The notes beneath the pieces were generated by a model. It was not told the DNA's origin, ran no database searches, and saw nothing but the letters and a program-made list of their open reading frames with translations. From Salinicoccus cyprini (lineage in GTDB: Bacteria; Bacillota; Bacilli; Staphylococcales; Salinicoccaceae): DNA of 64,000 nucleotides. Both the position numbers and the translations under genes were made by a program. Shown piece by piece: positions 33,796-42,299 of this stretch. Location of the stretch: NCBI RefSeq assembly GCF_007713705.1, contig NZ_VMSJ01000001.1:248001-312000 (forward strand), in the 5' to 3' direction. Within the stretch, counting starts at the first letter, position 1, and every line of letters starts with the position of its first letter.

Positions 33796-33964
33796 GGCAT
33801 GGGGCTCTGATCGGTGGAAGGCGTGCTTGAATAGAGAGATGAAACCAGGTCACGCGGACGCCCCATATATTTATAAGGTGCGTATCATCGGCTTTGTCGG
33901 GAAGCTGATGGCATGCGGAATTGAACGGGTAAGACAATTCAATTAAGGGAGAGGTGACCAGATT
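33796..33964 (+). other. Intergenic segment with nested stems, possible structured RNA
   Basis: The 169 bases between GT4 and aminotransferase genes have no good frame. ATGGGGC (33799-33805) is perfectly complementary to GCCCCAT (33860-33866), and inside it GCGTG (33821-33825) pairs with CACGC (33851-33855). No T run follows, so it is not an intrinsic terminator. AGGGAGAGGTGA near 33948 serves the next gene. Confidence 0.35.
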
Positions 33965-35119
33965 ATGTCGAAGCGCAGAATCCTCTTGTCATCACCTCAT
34001 ATGGGTGGCACTGAAACGAAATATGTCCAGGAAGCGTTCAGTACAAACTGGATTGCACCATTGGGAGAAAATGTTGATATATTCGAGGAACAGATCAAGG
34101 AATATACAGGAGCAAATGCAGCATGTGCGCTGAGCAGTGGGACGGGGGGCATCCACATCGCCCTTGATCTGCTGAAGGTTGAACAGGATGATATCGTACT
34201 CTGTTCATCCCTGACGTTTGTCGCCAGCGCGAATCCGATTCTCTATCATGGCGGGAAGCCGGTGTTCATCGATTCGGAGCTGGACAGCTGGAACATGTGT
34301 CCGAAGTCTCTGGAGAAGGCTCTCAAGTACTATAAGATGCTCGGCAAAAAGCCTAAAGCGGTCATTGTCGTCAATCTATACGGCCAGTCGGCCCGCATGG
34401 ATGAAATCGATGAAATATGCAGCAGGTATGGCGTCCCCATCATCGAGGACGCAGCGGAATCACTGGGTGCAGTATACAAGGGAAGGATGAGCGGGACCTT
34501 CGGAAGGTTCGGCATCTTCTCTTTCAACGGCAACAAGATCATCACGACATCAGGGGGCGGGATGATCATCTCGAATGATGAGATGCTCGTAGAAAGAGCG
34601 TTGAAAAAGGCGACCCAGTGCAAGGAGAATGCGACCTACTACCAGCATGAATCGGTAGGATACAACTATCGCCTGAGCAACGTCTGTGCAGGTATCGGAC
34701 GCGGTCAGATGGAAGTATTGGAGGAGCGCATCCAGCAGAAACGTAATATTTTTGATAAGTATGTGGAAGGGCTCGGGGACGTCGATGGCATCGAATTCAT
34801 GCCGGAGATTGAAGGGTCATACCATACAAGATGGCTGTCCACAATGCTCATCGACCCGAAGAAATTGGGCGTCCGCGCAAGCGAACTGATCGAACATCTT
34901 GGAGAGAGCAACATCGAAGCAAGGCGCGTCTGGAAGCCGCTTCATATGCAGCCGCTGTTTGATGGCTCCGAGTATTTCCATGGTGAAGCGGACAATGCGA
35001 AATATTTGTTCGATCATGGCGTGTGCCTGCCATCGGATACGAAGATGACCGAGGCGGAGATCAATGAAGTCATCAGCCTATGCAGGGAACGCATCCTTGC
35101 CCAGGAACTTTTCGCCTGA
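33965..35119 (+). CDS. DegT/DnrJ/EryC1-type PLP aminotransferase
   Basis: Makes a 4-amino sugar from a 4-keto-6-deoxy nucleotide sugar with glutamate. The 384 residues contain NAACALSSGTGGIHIALDLL, IIEDAAESLGAVYKG, and the PLP-lysine segment FSFNGNKIITTSGGGMI, with CATQCKENATYYQHESVGYN-like downstream residues and a YNYRLSNVCAGIGRGQ block. These fit PglE/EpsN aminotransferases. Together with the CapD homologue it would give UDP-4-amino-4,6-dideoxy-GlcNAc, a known acceptor type for N-acetyl- and N-formyltransferases. Confidence 0.88.
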   Translation: MSKRRILLSSPHMGGTETKYVQEAFSTNWIAPLGENVDIFEEQIKEYTGANAACALSSGTGGIHIALDLLKVEQDDIVLCSSLTFVASANPILYHGGKPVFIDSELDSWNMCPKSLEKALKYYKMLGKKPKAVIVVNLYGQSARMDEIDEICSRYGVPIIEDAAESLGAVYKGRMSGTFGRFGIFSFNGNKIITTSGGGMIISNDEMLVERALKKATQCKENATYYQHESVGYNYRLSNVCAGIGRGQMEVLEERIQQKRNIFDKYVEGLGDVDGIEFMPEIEGSYHTRWLSTMLIDPKKLGVRASELIEHLGESNIEARRVWKPLHMQPLFDGSEYFHGEADNAKYLFDHGVCLPSDTKMTEAEINEVISLCRERILAQELFA

Positions 35120-35174
35120 GGACGGAACTTATGGAAATGATAAACGGTAAATCTACTTATTTGGAGGGCGGACA

Positions 35175-36179
35175 GTGAATAGAGATATCTATTTTACAAA
35201 AGAATATGCACAGGTCAATGAACTGATAGAGCATGGAGAAGCAATTTCCATTGACATCGAGTGCCAGTATGGACATATCACCCATACGGCCATCAAAAGA
35301 GAAATCGATACTGAAATAGATGGGGAAAAGTACTATGATCTGGTCACTCCATATGGGTATGGAGGACCAGTCGTGCATGAATATGTGAATCTGGAAAAAC
35401 TGATTGAAGTTTTCGAAGAAACACTTATGGACTACTGCAGCACACACAATATCGTATCCGAGTTTGTGAGGTTCCATCCTGTATTCAAGAACCAGGAGCC
35501 ATTCAGAAGTGTCTATGATGTGAAGTATATGAGAAAGACGGTCGGTACAGACCTGCTCAGCTCGGAGGACATATTCCAGACGGAGTTCTGTGCAACGGCA
35601 CGCAGACGTGTAAGGAAACTGGTTAAAGATGAGAAATTCTCCTGCATAGTCGCCCGGGGCTTCAATGATATCGAAGATTTCATCGCAATCTATAACGATA
35701 CGATGAATCGCCTTGATGCGACCGATTTCTACTATTTCGACCGTGCCTATTTCGAAGGTCTGAAAAGGAAATTCGGAAACAAGCTGGTGACAACGAGCGT
35801 CTATTATGAAGGCCAGATCATTGCGATGGGACTGTACTTTATTTCAGAAGATATCATCCACGATCATCTGAATGGTACGCTGGCCACGCATCTGCATCAT
35901 TCTCCCGCCTACCTTCTGAAATACACAATGATGAACTGGGCGAAAGTGAATGGTTATTCCCTCATCCACTATGGTGGGGGTGTCACGAATGCGGAAGACG
36001 ATTCCGTACTGAAATTCAAAAAGCGCTTCTCGAACCATACCGCTTTCGATTTCCATATCGGCAGGAAAATATGGAATCCGGCAGTATACGAGGCATTGTG
36101 CCGGAAGAAGGGGATTGATAGTGAGATAGACTACTTCCCTGCCTATCGTGCACCGCGAATCGCCGTAAAAAAGAATTGA
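35175..36179 (+). CDS. FemAB/GNAT-fold (Acetyltransf_6) protein
   Basis: The 334 residues lack membrane segments and follow the FemAB-like double-GNAT plan. YGYGGPVVHEY and FVRFHPVF lie in the first half. The second half has CATARRRVRKLVKDEKF, AMGLYFISEDIIHDHLNGT, and a final YGGGVTNAEDDSVLKFKKRF, typical of the peptidoglycan-bridge or CelD-like superfamily. Such proteins transfer acyl or aminoacyl groups. In a polysaccharide operon a role in decorating the amino sugar is likely but unproven. The start is GTG at 35175 after GGAGGGCGG. Confidence 0.72.
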   Translation: MNRDIYFTKEYAQVNELIEHGEAISIDIECQYGHITHTAIKREIDTEIDGEKYYDLVTPYGYGGPVVHEYVNLEKLIEVFEETLMDYCSTHNIVSEFVRFHPVFKNQEPFRSVYDVKYMRKTVGTDLLSSEDIFQTEFCATARRRVRKLVKDEKFSCIVARGFNDIEDFIAIYNDTMNRLDATDFYYFDRAYFEGLKRKFGNKLVTTSVYYEGQIIAMGLYFISEDIIHDHLNGTLATHLHHSPAYLLKYTMMNWAKVNGYSLIHYGGGVTNAEDDSVLKFKKRFSNHTAFDFHIGRKIWNPAVYEALCRKKGIDSEIDYFPAYRAPRIAVKKN

Positions 36180-36297
36180 TATTAAAGACTGCATTCCAGA
36201 ACGTTTTTTAGAATGCAGTTCTGATTGTCATTAAAGTGATTGGGCTGATAGTGGCACAGGATGCATCTGCACCATTCTGCTCGACCTGGGAGGACTT

Positions 36298-36867
36298 ATG
36301 AAAATAAGAATCATCATTATTGTGGTCTGCATTGTACTGATGCTGTTTGTCATATCATTGATTGAAAGTTTCAATCACAACTATTCAGATGATCCTGTAG
36401 AGAGTGATCTGATTGTCATGCTGGGCGGGGGCGATGAAGCACGGATGCAGAAAGCTGCCGAACTGTATCAGGAAGGCTATGCAGACCATGTCCTGATCAC
36501 TCCGGTCGTCGAGTCCGATCTGCTCTCTCAGAGTTCCGAACTCGCCATGGAATATGGTATCCCGGAAGAAGCACTGATACTGGAGGATGAGGCCGTGAGC
36601 ACGTACACCAACGCTACCATTACGATCGATATCATGGAAGACCGGGATATGACATCTGCACTCATCGTCACAAGTGACTACCATGTGAAACGGTCGAAAT
36701 ACATCTATGATAGGCTGAATGACGGCAGCTTCGACTTCCGGTATATCTCTTCACTATCGGAGCAGGATACGAGATGGCATGAAGACGACAGTGCATTCTA
36801 TGTCTGGGCCAATGAATATACCAAGCTATGGGTCTACCGGATGGGCATATACTGGTTCAGTGAGTAG
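36298..36867 (+). CDS. YdcF/SanA-family (DUF218) protein
   Basis: The 189 residues start with one membrane helix (IIIIVVCIVLMLFVISLI), then the DUF218 domain: LIVMLGGGDEARMQKAAELY, HVLITPVVESD, STYTNATITIDIM and ALIVTSDYHVKRS. ElyC/SanA relatives influence envelope polysaccharide synthesis in other bacteria by unknown chemistry. Last gene before the terminator at 36884. The 118-base gap upstream holds only a ribosome site (GGGAGG). Confidence 0.8.
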   Translation: MKIRIIIIVVCIVLMLFVISLIESFNHNYSDDPVESDLIVMLGGGDEARMQKAAELYQEGYADHVLITPVVESDLLSQSSELAMEYGIPEEALILEDEAVSTYTNATITIDIMEDRDMTSALIVTSDYHVKRSKYIYDRLNDGSFDFRYISSLSEQDTRWHEDDSAFYVWANEYTKLWVYRMGIYWFSE

Positions 36868-36883
36868 TACATTTGAATACGGG

Positions 36884-36921
36884 ACATCCTGAAGTTGGCA
36901 TACAATTTCAGGATGTTTTTT
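36884..36921 (+). terminator. Terminator of exopolysaccharide operon B
   Basis: ACATCCTGAA at 36884-36893 pairs with TTCAGGATGT at 36907-36916, followed by TTTTTATT. Confidence 0.88.
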
Positions 36922-36983
36922 ATTGTGCATGTAAATATTTTACTGTAATCATGTTTTCCAAAATATTTTTCTGAGCGTATCCG

Positions 36984-37012
36984 TTGACATTGCTGGGTTT
37001 ATGAATTTTATG
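36984..37012 (+). promoter_or_regulatory. Promoter of the symporter-M24 operon
   Basis: A perfect TTGACA at 36984-36989 and, after 17 bases, TTTATG at 37007-37012. The leader to ATG 37091 is about 70 bases. Confidence 0.5.
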
Positions 37013-37090
37013 ACTAGATCACAGGGTGAAATAAAAATGCCGATGTGTTAGGTTGTTATAGGGAGCATCAAAACAAAGGGGGAACTATAA

Positions 37091-38506
37091 ATGGAATTTA
37101 CGAATCAACCTGTACTCATCTGGTTTGTCGTTGGTTACGGTGTGTTCATGCTGCTGCTCGGCATGTACTACTCGAAGAAGATCAGTTCAAGCGAGGACTT
37201 CATACTCGCCGGAAAGTCGCTCGGCCCTGTCGTTCTGATGGGAACGCTGCTTGCCACATGGGTGGGAAGCGGATCTGTCACGGGTGGACAGAACTCACTG
37301 GCTTATTCATACGGCATATGGCCGGCGCTCATGTCGACGCTGCCATCACTCATCGGTATCGGGACCATTTTCCTGATTTCATCAAAGATCAAAAACTACG
37401 GTAAATACACTGTCGCAGAAATACTCGAAGTCAAATACGGCAAGGCGGCAAGCCTGCTCGCTGCCTTCATCATCATCCTGGCCTTTGTCGGCATCGTTTC
37501 ATACCAGTACCAGGGGCTGGCATACATCCTGAATATATCAATCGGCATCCCTGTCGGCACAGCAACAATCATTGCTGCAGTCATCATCATATTTCTGGCC
37601 GGCATCGGCGGTCTGATGTCGGTTGCGCCGACGGATGCATTCAGTGCATTCCTCGTCATATTCGGGCTCATCATTGCACTGCCGATCGCACTGTCTGTCG
37701 GCGGCGGTTGGGGAGAGATTACATCCAATGTACCGGAAAGCCATCTGAGCGCAACGGGATCATTGAGCTTCATCCAGCTGCTCGGCTACTATATCCCGAC
37801 GCTCTTCCTGCTGCTCGGTGACCAGAACATCTATCAGCGGATGTCCTCTTCAATGAATGACAAATCGACCAAGCTCGGTACGGCCGGCTGGATCATCGGT
37901 CTGATCATCGTGACACCGCTGATCTCCATTCTGGCATTCATTTCACGCTCCATGTTTCCCGAAATTGAACCGGGCATGGCACTGATCGCCATCACGAGCG
38001 TCCTGCCGGTCGTCATCGGCGGCATACTGATTGCGGCACTGACTGCATTCATCGTCACAACAGGAAACTCCTATCTATTGTCCGCCGCAACAAGTGTCGT
38101 CTATGACCTTGTCGGAAAGTACATGAAGAAGGACATCGATGATCATCAGAAGCTCATCTATACGAGAATTCTGATTCCGGTTCTCGGCATCATCTCATTC
38201 CTGCTGACGATGTATTTCCCGACGGTACTGTCCGTGCAGATGTATGCGTACACTGTATACGGAGCCGGCATTACGCCAGCACTGCTCGCAGTCTTCCTGT
38301 TCCCGAAAGTCACCAAGGCTGCAGGACTTGCATCCATGGCATCGGGTCTCGTCTCCACACTGTTCTGGGAATTTTTCTACGTCCAGTCGACAGGCATCAA
38401 CTCCGCAATCATTTCCGTACCGGTTGCCTTCATTGTACTGTTCGTCGTCGCAATGTTTACGAAAGGCCAGCATAACGAAATGAAGGAGATGCCTGAAAAT
38501 GGATAG
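37091..38506 (+). CDS. Sodium:solute symporter family transporter
   Basis: Membrane protein of 471 residues with about thirteen hydrophobic helices. SSS features are the first-helix FVVGYGVFMLLLGMYYSKKI, GTLLATWVGSGSVTGGQNSL, FLISSKIKNYGKYTVAEILE and FIVTTGNSYLLSAATSVVYD, which contains the sodium-site serines and threonines. AAAGGGGG precedes ATG 37091. It overlaps the M24 gene by eight bases, so transporter and hydrolase are made together. The substrate is probably the compound cleaved by that hydrolase rather than proline itself. Confidence 0.88.
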   Translation: MEFTNQPVLIWFVVGYGVFMLLLGMYYSKKISSSEDFILAGKSLGPVVLMGTLLATWVGSGSVTGGQNSLAYSYGIWPALMSTLPSLIGIGTIFLISSKIKNYGKYTVAEILEVKYGKAASLLAAFIIILAFVGIVSYQYQGLAYILNISIGIPVGTATIIAAVIIIFLAGIGGLMSVAPTDAFSAFLVIFGLIIALPIALSVGGGWGEITSNVPESHLSATGSLSFIQLLGYYIPTLFLLLGDQNIYQRMSSSMNDKSTKLGTAGWIIGLIIVTPLISILAFISRSMFPEIEPGMALIAITSVLPVVIGGILIAALTAFIVTTGNSYLLSAATSVVYDLVGKYMKKDIDDHQKLIYTRILIPVLGIISFLLTMYFPTVLSVQMYAYTVYGAGITPALLAVFLFPKVTKAAGLASMASGLVSTLFWEFFYVQSTGINSAIISVPVAFIVLFVVAMFTKGQHNEMKEMPENG

Positions 38507-39638
38507 AGCGAAGAGAATTGAGCACTTGAGAGCCATCATGCAAGAGAAGCAGCTCGATGCAGCAATCATTTTCAACTTCGAGAACCAGTTCTATTTCAGT
38601 GGCCTCCGGGCGATCACCTATTCGAGGCCCATCATCATGGTCGTCGAGACGGACCAGCACAGCCTGATCATTCCGAAGCTCGAAGAAAAGCATGCCAGAG
38701 AGAAGACGGATGCAGATCATATCCATGTCTATCATGAAGTCGCAGGTAATGACGGTGGCAGTACGGATTACCACGAACTGTTCGACGAAGTGCTTTCAGG
38801 GTTTGAGACTGGCAGCAGGGTCGGTGTCGAATCCGGCTCACTGCCACTCGACTTCGGACGCAGTATGGAGAAACGGGGTCTTGAATGTGTTGATATCCAG
38901 AAGGATGTCGCCCGGATGCGCGCCATCAAAAGTGACGCGGAGATTGAACTGATCAGGAAATCCGGAGAACTGGTAAGTGGCGCACTCAAGCATACGATTG
39001 AAAACTCCAGCGCCGGCAAGTCGGAACTTGAAATCGACTATCACGGCAACCAGTACCTTTTCGATATGGTGTCGGAACGCTATTCAGATTCCACACTGGA
39101 CTTTTTCGTCATGTCCCCTTCAGGGGTGGAGCGGACCAACATGCCGCATATCTTCTCCAACACACGGAAGCTGGAAAAGGGGGATGTCATCATTCACAGC
39201 CGGCAGGTCGGTCTGAATGGCTACAGGGCAGAATGCGAACGGACATACTTCGTCGGCCAGCCGACAGAAGCGCAGGAGAAGGCGTTCAAGGTCATGCTGG
39301 AAGCCCATCTTGCCGCACTCGATTTCATCAAACCCGGCGTGACAGCACAAGAAGTGAATGAAGCGGCCCTCGCCGTCATCCGGTCAGAGGGGTATGAGTC
39401 ATCCGTCTCACACAGGACCGGTCACGGCATCGGCATCGGACAGCACGAAGAACCATCACTCCGATTCGATAATGATCTTGTGCTCGAACCGGGCATGGTA
39501 TTTTGTGTCGAACCCGGCATCTATATCCCGGACATCGGCGGATTCAGACACTCCGATACCGTCGTACTGACAGAAGACGGCGCAGATATCATTACGGACT
39601 ATCCGAGAGATCTGGAGAGTTTGATTGTTGGAGAGTAA
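38499..39638 (+). CDS. M24-fold creatinase-like hydrolase, metal ligands altered
   Basis: The 379 residues have the two-domain creatinase/prolidase plan: an N-terminal domain with NFENQFYFSGL, and a C-terminal pita-bread fold. In prolidases five metal ligands (D, D, H, E, E) are invariant. Here the first is in VIIHSRQVG (no aspartate), the second in RAECERTYF (glutamate, with the creatinase-like ERT), the histidine is kept in GHGIGIGQHEEP, the fourth is kept in CVEPGIYIP, and the last is changed in GFRHSD. Thus a metal-independent amidinohydrolase-type C-N hydrolase, such as creatinase or ectoine hydrolase relatives, is more likely than an aminopeptidase. Coupled to the symporter. Confidence 0.75.
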   Translation: MDRAKRIEHLRAIMQEKQLDAAIIFNFENQFYFSGLRAITYSRPIIMVVETDQHSLIIPKLEEKHAREKTDADHIHVYHEVAGNDGGSTDYHELFDEVLSGFETGSRVGVESGSLPLDFGRSMEKRGLECVDIQKDVARMRAIKSDAEIELIRKSGELVSGALKHTIENSSAGKSELEIDYHGNQYLFDMVSERYSDSTLDFFVMSPSGVERTNMPHIFSNTRKLEKGDVIIHSRQVGLNGYRAECERTYFVGQPTEAQEKAFKVMLEAHLAALDFIKPGVTAQEVNEAALAVIRSEGYESSVSHRTGHGIGIGQHEEPSLRFDNDLVLEPGMVFCVEPGIYIPDIGGFRHSDTVVLTEDGADIITDYPRDLESLIVGE

Positions 39639-39647
39639 AACCATAGT

Positions 39648-39680
39648 ACCAGTCGGATTAAAATATTCGGCTGGTTTTAT
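39648..39680 (+). terminator. Terminator after the symporter-M24 operon
   Basis: ACCAGTCG at 39648-39655 pairs (one G-U) with CGGCTGGT at 39668-39675, followed by TTTATTATG. Confidence 0.65.
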
Positions 39681-39760
39681 TATGTTTTAAAGTACATAAT
39701 CTTATAAATCACTTTATTTTTGATATCAATTGATTGCAAAAATGTAGAATAGCTCTTATA

Positions 39761-40180
39761 ATGAATTTACATCAAAACAAGGATGTGGTTTTATGGAAGA
39801 TAATTTTAAGCGTAATATTACAAGGTCGTGATCAAGTGCGGAATGCATCAAAAGATGAAATCAACCATTTTCTGAAACGTTTTAGAAAGTACATGCACAA
39901 GCCGCACAACTTCAGGTTCGTGCGGAGAGAATTCGATTTTACAATGCTGGGTCTGACACTGGTGCAGGCAAAAAGTATTGTAAGTACTTTGAAGTACACG
40001 GATTACTATAAAGGACCATCTCCCGACCATAATGGTGATGGTACCGATATCTGGGTATTCGGCAAATTGATCGATGGTGAAATGGCATATATAAAATTGA
40101 AGATTTCAAATGATGGTCTTTGTAAATGTTTGTCGTTTAAACCAGCTGAGAAACCGATGCTCCTACCTTACAAGAAGTAG
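39761..40180 (+). CDS. MqsR-like toxin, start uncertain
   Basis: The C-terminal 70 residues (LGLTLVQAKSIVSTL, TDYYKGPSPDHNG, TDIWVFGKLIDGEMAYIKLK, CLSFKPAEKPM) follow the order of the MqsR mRNA interferase, including its aromatic-Tyr-Lys and terminal Ser-Phe-Lys blocks. The gene precedes a MqsA-like antitoxin by 91 bases. The start is unclear: in frame there are ATG 39734, ATG 39761 and GTG 39836. The best ribosome site (AAGGATG at 39778-39784) serves ATG 39793 in another frame (MEDNFKRNITRS, then stop). A frameshift near 39830 may therefore have disabled the toxin. Confidence 0.65.
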   Translation: MNLHQNKDVVLWKIILSVILQGRDQVRNASKDEINHFLKRFRKYMHKPHNFRFVRREFDFTMLGLTLVQAKSIVSTLKYTDYYKGPSPDHNGDGTDIWVFGKLIDGEMAYIKLKISNDGLCKCLSFKPAEKPMLLPYKK

Positions 40181-40190
40181 TAGATAAAAA

Positions 40191-40239
40191 GAAGATAAGC
40201 TAAGAAAGATTAAAATAAGTTAAGAGAAGATAATCTAAG
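40191..40239. repeat. Direct repeats upstream of the antitoxin gene, candidate operator
   Basis: GAAGATAAGCTAAG (40191-40204) and GAAGATAATCTAAG (40226-40239) differ at one base and are 35 bases apart, with a partial third copy (ATAAGTTAAG) between. They lie just upstream of the HTH-containing antitoxin, where autoregulatory sites are usual. Confidence 0.4.
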
Positions 40240-40271
40240 ATTTTATATAGCTAGAAAAGAGGGGAGCAGCA

Positions 40272-41321
40272 ATGACTGTTACCAAAAAACAAAGTAAAGG
40301 ACATGACAGAGAAGCGAAGAGAAGTGTTTATTGTGATAACTGTAATGAGGTGAGACAGACACATACGGAAATCAGAAGTGAAGTTTATAATATAAGAGGC
40401 AAAAACATTGAGATTGAAAGCGAAGTAAGAGTGTGTGGTGTCTGCAATGAAGCAATCTATGATGAACAACTTGATTCACTTAATATCAATAATGCTTTTC
40501 AAGTTTACCGGGAACAGAACAATATCATGTCTTCTGAAGAAATTGTAGAACTCAGAAGAAGGTATGGTCTTTCTCAACGGGGCTTGGCTACCATACTGGG
40601 ATGGGGCATGGCTACAGTAGGCCGATATGAGTCTGGAGCAATCCCTTCAAATTCCCACCATACAATGCTGCTTAATTTAAGAAATGATATTGATTTTGCA
40701 CATAAATTATATAATGAGAACAAGGATAAGCTTAAGAAGCTGGATCTTCAAAGAATGCATGATAGATTGGAAGACGAGCAAAAGAAATCTGAAGAGCGTG
40801 ATACAATCGCTTTATTGTCGAAGAAGATAAAATCCGATGATGACCCGGTACTTCATGGTTACGCTGAATTTGATTTTAATAAACTGGTTGGAATGGTCGT
40901 TTATCTGACCGACAAACTGGATAAGGTATCAAAGACTAAATTGATGAAACTTCTGTTCTACTCTGACTTCAGGAACTTCAGAGAGACAGGGCTCTCCATA
41001 AGTGGTTTGACCTACCGTCATCTTCCTTATGGACCAGTACCTGATCACCATTACCTTATTCTCGATGCCTTGTCAGAAATGGAACATGTAAAATTGGAGC
41101 CATTTGCTGATTATGAAGGTGAATACCTTATTCCGGTAGGCCAACCTGACCTTTCTTCATTTGATGAAGATGAATTGGAAATACTGGATGGCGTAATCAA
41201 TGATTTCAAAAATATGAATGCTACTGATATATCAGAGTATTCCCATACCGAAAAGGCATATACTGAAACAGAAGATAAAGACTATATATCCTATGAGTTT
41301 GCAGACTCACTTAGAGATTGA
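40272..41321 (+). CDS. Antitoxin with zinc ribbon, HTH and DUF4065 (SocA/Panacea) domains
   Basis: The 349 residues combine three parts. An N-terminal zinc ribbon has two CxxC motifs (YCDNCNEV and VCGVCNEA, residues about 20-60), as in MqsA/YgiT. A Xre-type helix-turn-helix follows (ELRRRYGLSQRGLATILGWG, then MATVGRYESGA). The C-terminal DUF4065 domain (about 200-345) contains LTDKLDKVSKTKLMKLLFYS and YRHLPYGPVPDHHY. DUF4065/Panacea domains neutralise many unrelated toxins, and here the partner is the upstream MqsR-like protein. The DNA-binding parts probably autoregulate the pair. Composition is AT-rich compared with flanking genes. Confidence 0.85.
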   Translation: MTVTKKQSKGHDREAKRSVYCDNCNEVRQTHTEIRSEVYNIRGKNIEIESEVRVCGVCNEAIYDEQLDSLNINNAFQVYREQNNIMSSEEIVELRRRYGLSQRGLATILGWGMATVGRYESGAIPSNSHHTMLLNLRNDIDFAHKLYNENKDKLKKLDLQRMHDRLEDEQKKSEERDTIALLSKKIKSDDDPVLHGYAEFDFNKLVGMVVYLTDKLDKVSKTKLMKLLFYSDFRNFRETGLSISGLTYRHLPYGPVPDHHYLILDALSEMEHVKLEPFADYEGEYLIPVGQPDLSSFDEDELEILDGVINDFKNMNATDISEYSHTEKAYTETEDKDYISYEFADSLRD

Positions 41322-41358
41322 ATAATTTAAGACAAGTATAAAACTAAATTGACTAAAA

Positions 41359-41392
41359 CTCTGGAGAATATGAGTTCTCCAGAGCTTTCTTT
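41359..41392 (+). terminator. Terminator after the MqsR-like/DUF4065 module
   Basis: CTCTGGAGAA (41359-41368) pairs with TTCTCCAGAG (41375-41384), followed by CTTTCTTT. Confidence 0.85.
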
Positions 41393-41413
41393 ATATTCAC
41401 TTGTTGCGATATA

Positions 41414-41668
41414 GATCCGGAAGTAGCCAAAGTGATCATTAACTATCTGGTTTATTTGAGGTAGCAAGGTCATGATGTATCAAGACCGAAAGCCGACCAG
41501 GTAGAAAAGGGTATATATGAATTAAGGCCTTTGTATTATAGGGTGCTATACACATATGTAGAGGACATGGCGGTTGTGCTTGTACTATGTGAAAAGAAGC
41601 AATCCGAAATCCCACGCAGATGCATAGACTTGGCAATTAAGCGTTCGAAAAAGATTTCAAACAAATAA
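41414..41668 (+). pseudogene. Dead HigB/Gp49-like (RelE superfamily) toxin
   Basis: One frame reads DPEVAKVIINYLVYLR, TAG at 41462-41464, then QGHDVSRPKADQVEKGIYEL, RPLYYRVLYTYVEDMAVVLV and a lysine-rich end up to TAA at 41666-41668. Spacing and residues match Gp49/HigB toxins (GLYELR, YRVLY, K-K). The N-terminal start is missing and the in-frame stop disrupts the rest. The intact antitoxin gene follows after 90 bases. Confidence 0.7.
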
Positions 41669-41758
41669 GCTTTAACTATACAGGGGAGATTGAAACTCCA
41701 CAATATATTTCCCCCTGTAGGGTTATACAAATAAAATAACTTAAAGAGGAGGATCAAC

Positions 41759-42007
41759 ATGGAGGTAGGAAAAGTATTCAATCCTGAAGAATGGGGTGTA
41801 AGCGATGAAGATCAGAAAATCATCGAACTCATTACTCAGCTTGAAAGTGAACGCAAACGTTTGAAAATGACTCAAAAAGAAGTCGCGGATCTCTCGGGTA
41901 TTACTCAAGGTCAATTATCAAGAATTGAAAACCTGGAAAGCCTCCCTTCATTTGGAACGATAAATAAAATAGCTAGAGCATTAAATAAAGAACTTATACT
42001 TTCATAA
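41759..42007 (+). CDS. Xre-family antitoxin, now orphan
   Basis: The 82 residues have a C-terminal helix-turn-helix, LKMTQKEVADLSGITQGQLS then RIENLESLPSFGTINKIARA, of the HigA/Xre antitoxin type. AAGAGGAGG precedes ATG 41759. Directly upstream lies the dead HigB-like toxin in the usual toxin-antitoxin order, so this antitoxin has outlived its toxin. It may still repress its promoter or cross-protect against related toxins. Confidence 0.85.
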   Translation: MEVGKVFNPEEWGVSDEDQKIIELITQLESERKRLKMTQKEVADLSGITQGQLSRIENLESLPSFGTINKIARALNKELILS

Positions 42008-42088
42008 ACGAATTTAAAACGAAAGCTAGACGAAAAATAGTATGTATAAATTAAAACAACTGATATCTATACACCATCTGGACAAGAA

Positions 42089-42132
42089 AGCACAGTATCT
42101 GCTGAATCACGCGGATACTGTGCTATTTTTTA
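42089..42132 (+). terminator. Terminator after the orphan antitoxin
   Basis: AGCACAGTATC (42089-42099) pairs perfectly with GATACTGTGCT (42114-42124), then ATTTTTT. Confidence 0.92.
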
Positions 42133-42265
42133 AGAGTAGATATCCTGCTGATACATGGTATCTCTCGAGTAAATAAATTCGTAATTGGATTCTTCAAGGT
42201 TCTCTTCAGTGCGAGTATGGTAATATTCTAGTTGTCGAAGTTTTACATAATAAAGAGGGGAGGGT

Positions 42266-42298
42266 ATGAACAAATTGTGTTTTGTTCATACATACTAA
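42266..42298 (+). CDS. Ten-codon leader ORF before the M42 peptidase gene
   Basis: ATG 42266 follows an excellent GAGGGGAGGG site and reads MNKLCFVHTY then TAA at 42296-42298. The M42 ATG starts one base later at 42300 and has no ribosome site of its own. This suggests coupled re-initiation. Alternatively TTG at 42282 is the real start of the peptidase. Confidence 0.35.
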   Translation: MNKLCFVHTY

Positions 42299-42299
42299 T

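Noticed and set aside
41669-41758. Hairpin ACAGGGGA/TCCCCCTGT between dead toxin and antitoxin as a terminator
   Set aside because: No T run follows and the antitoxin would be cut off; it may be an operator or nothing.
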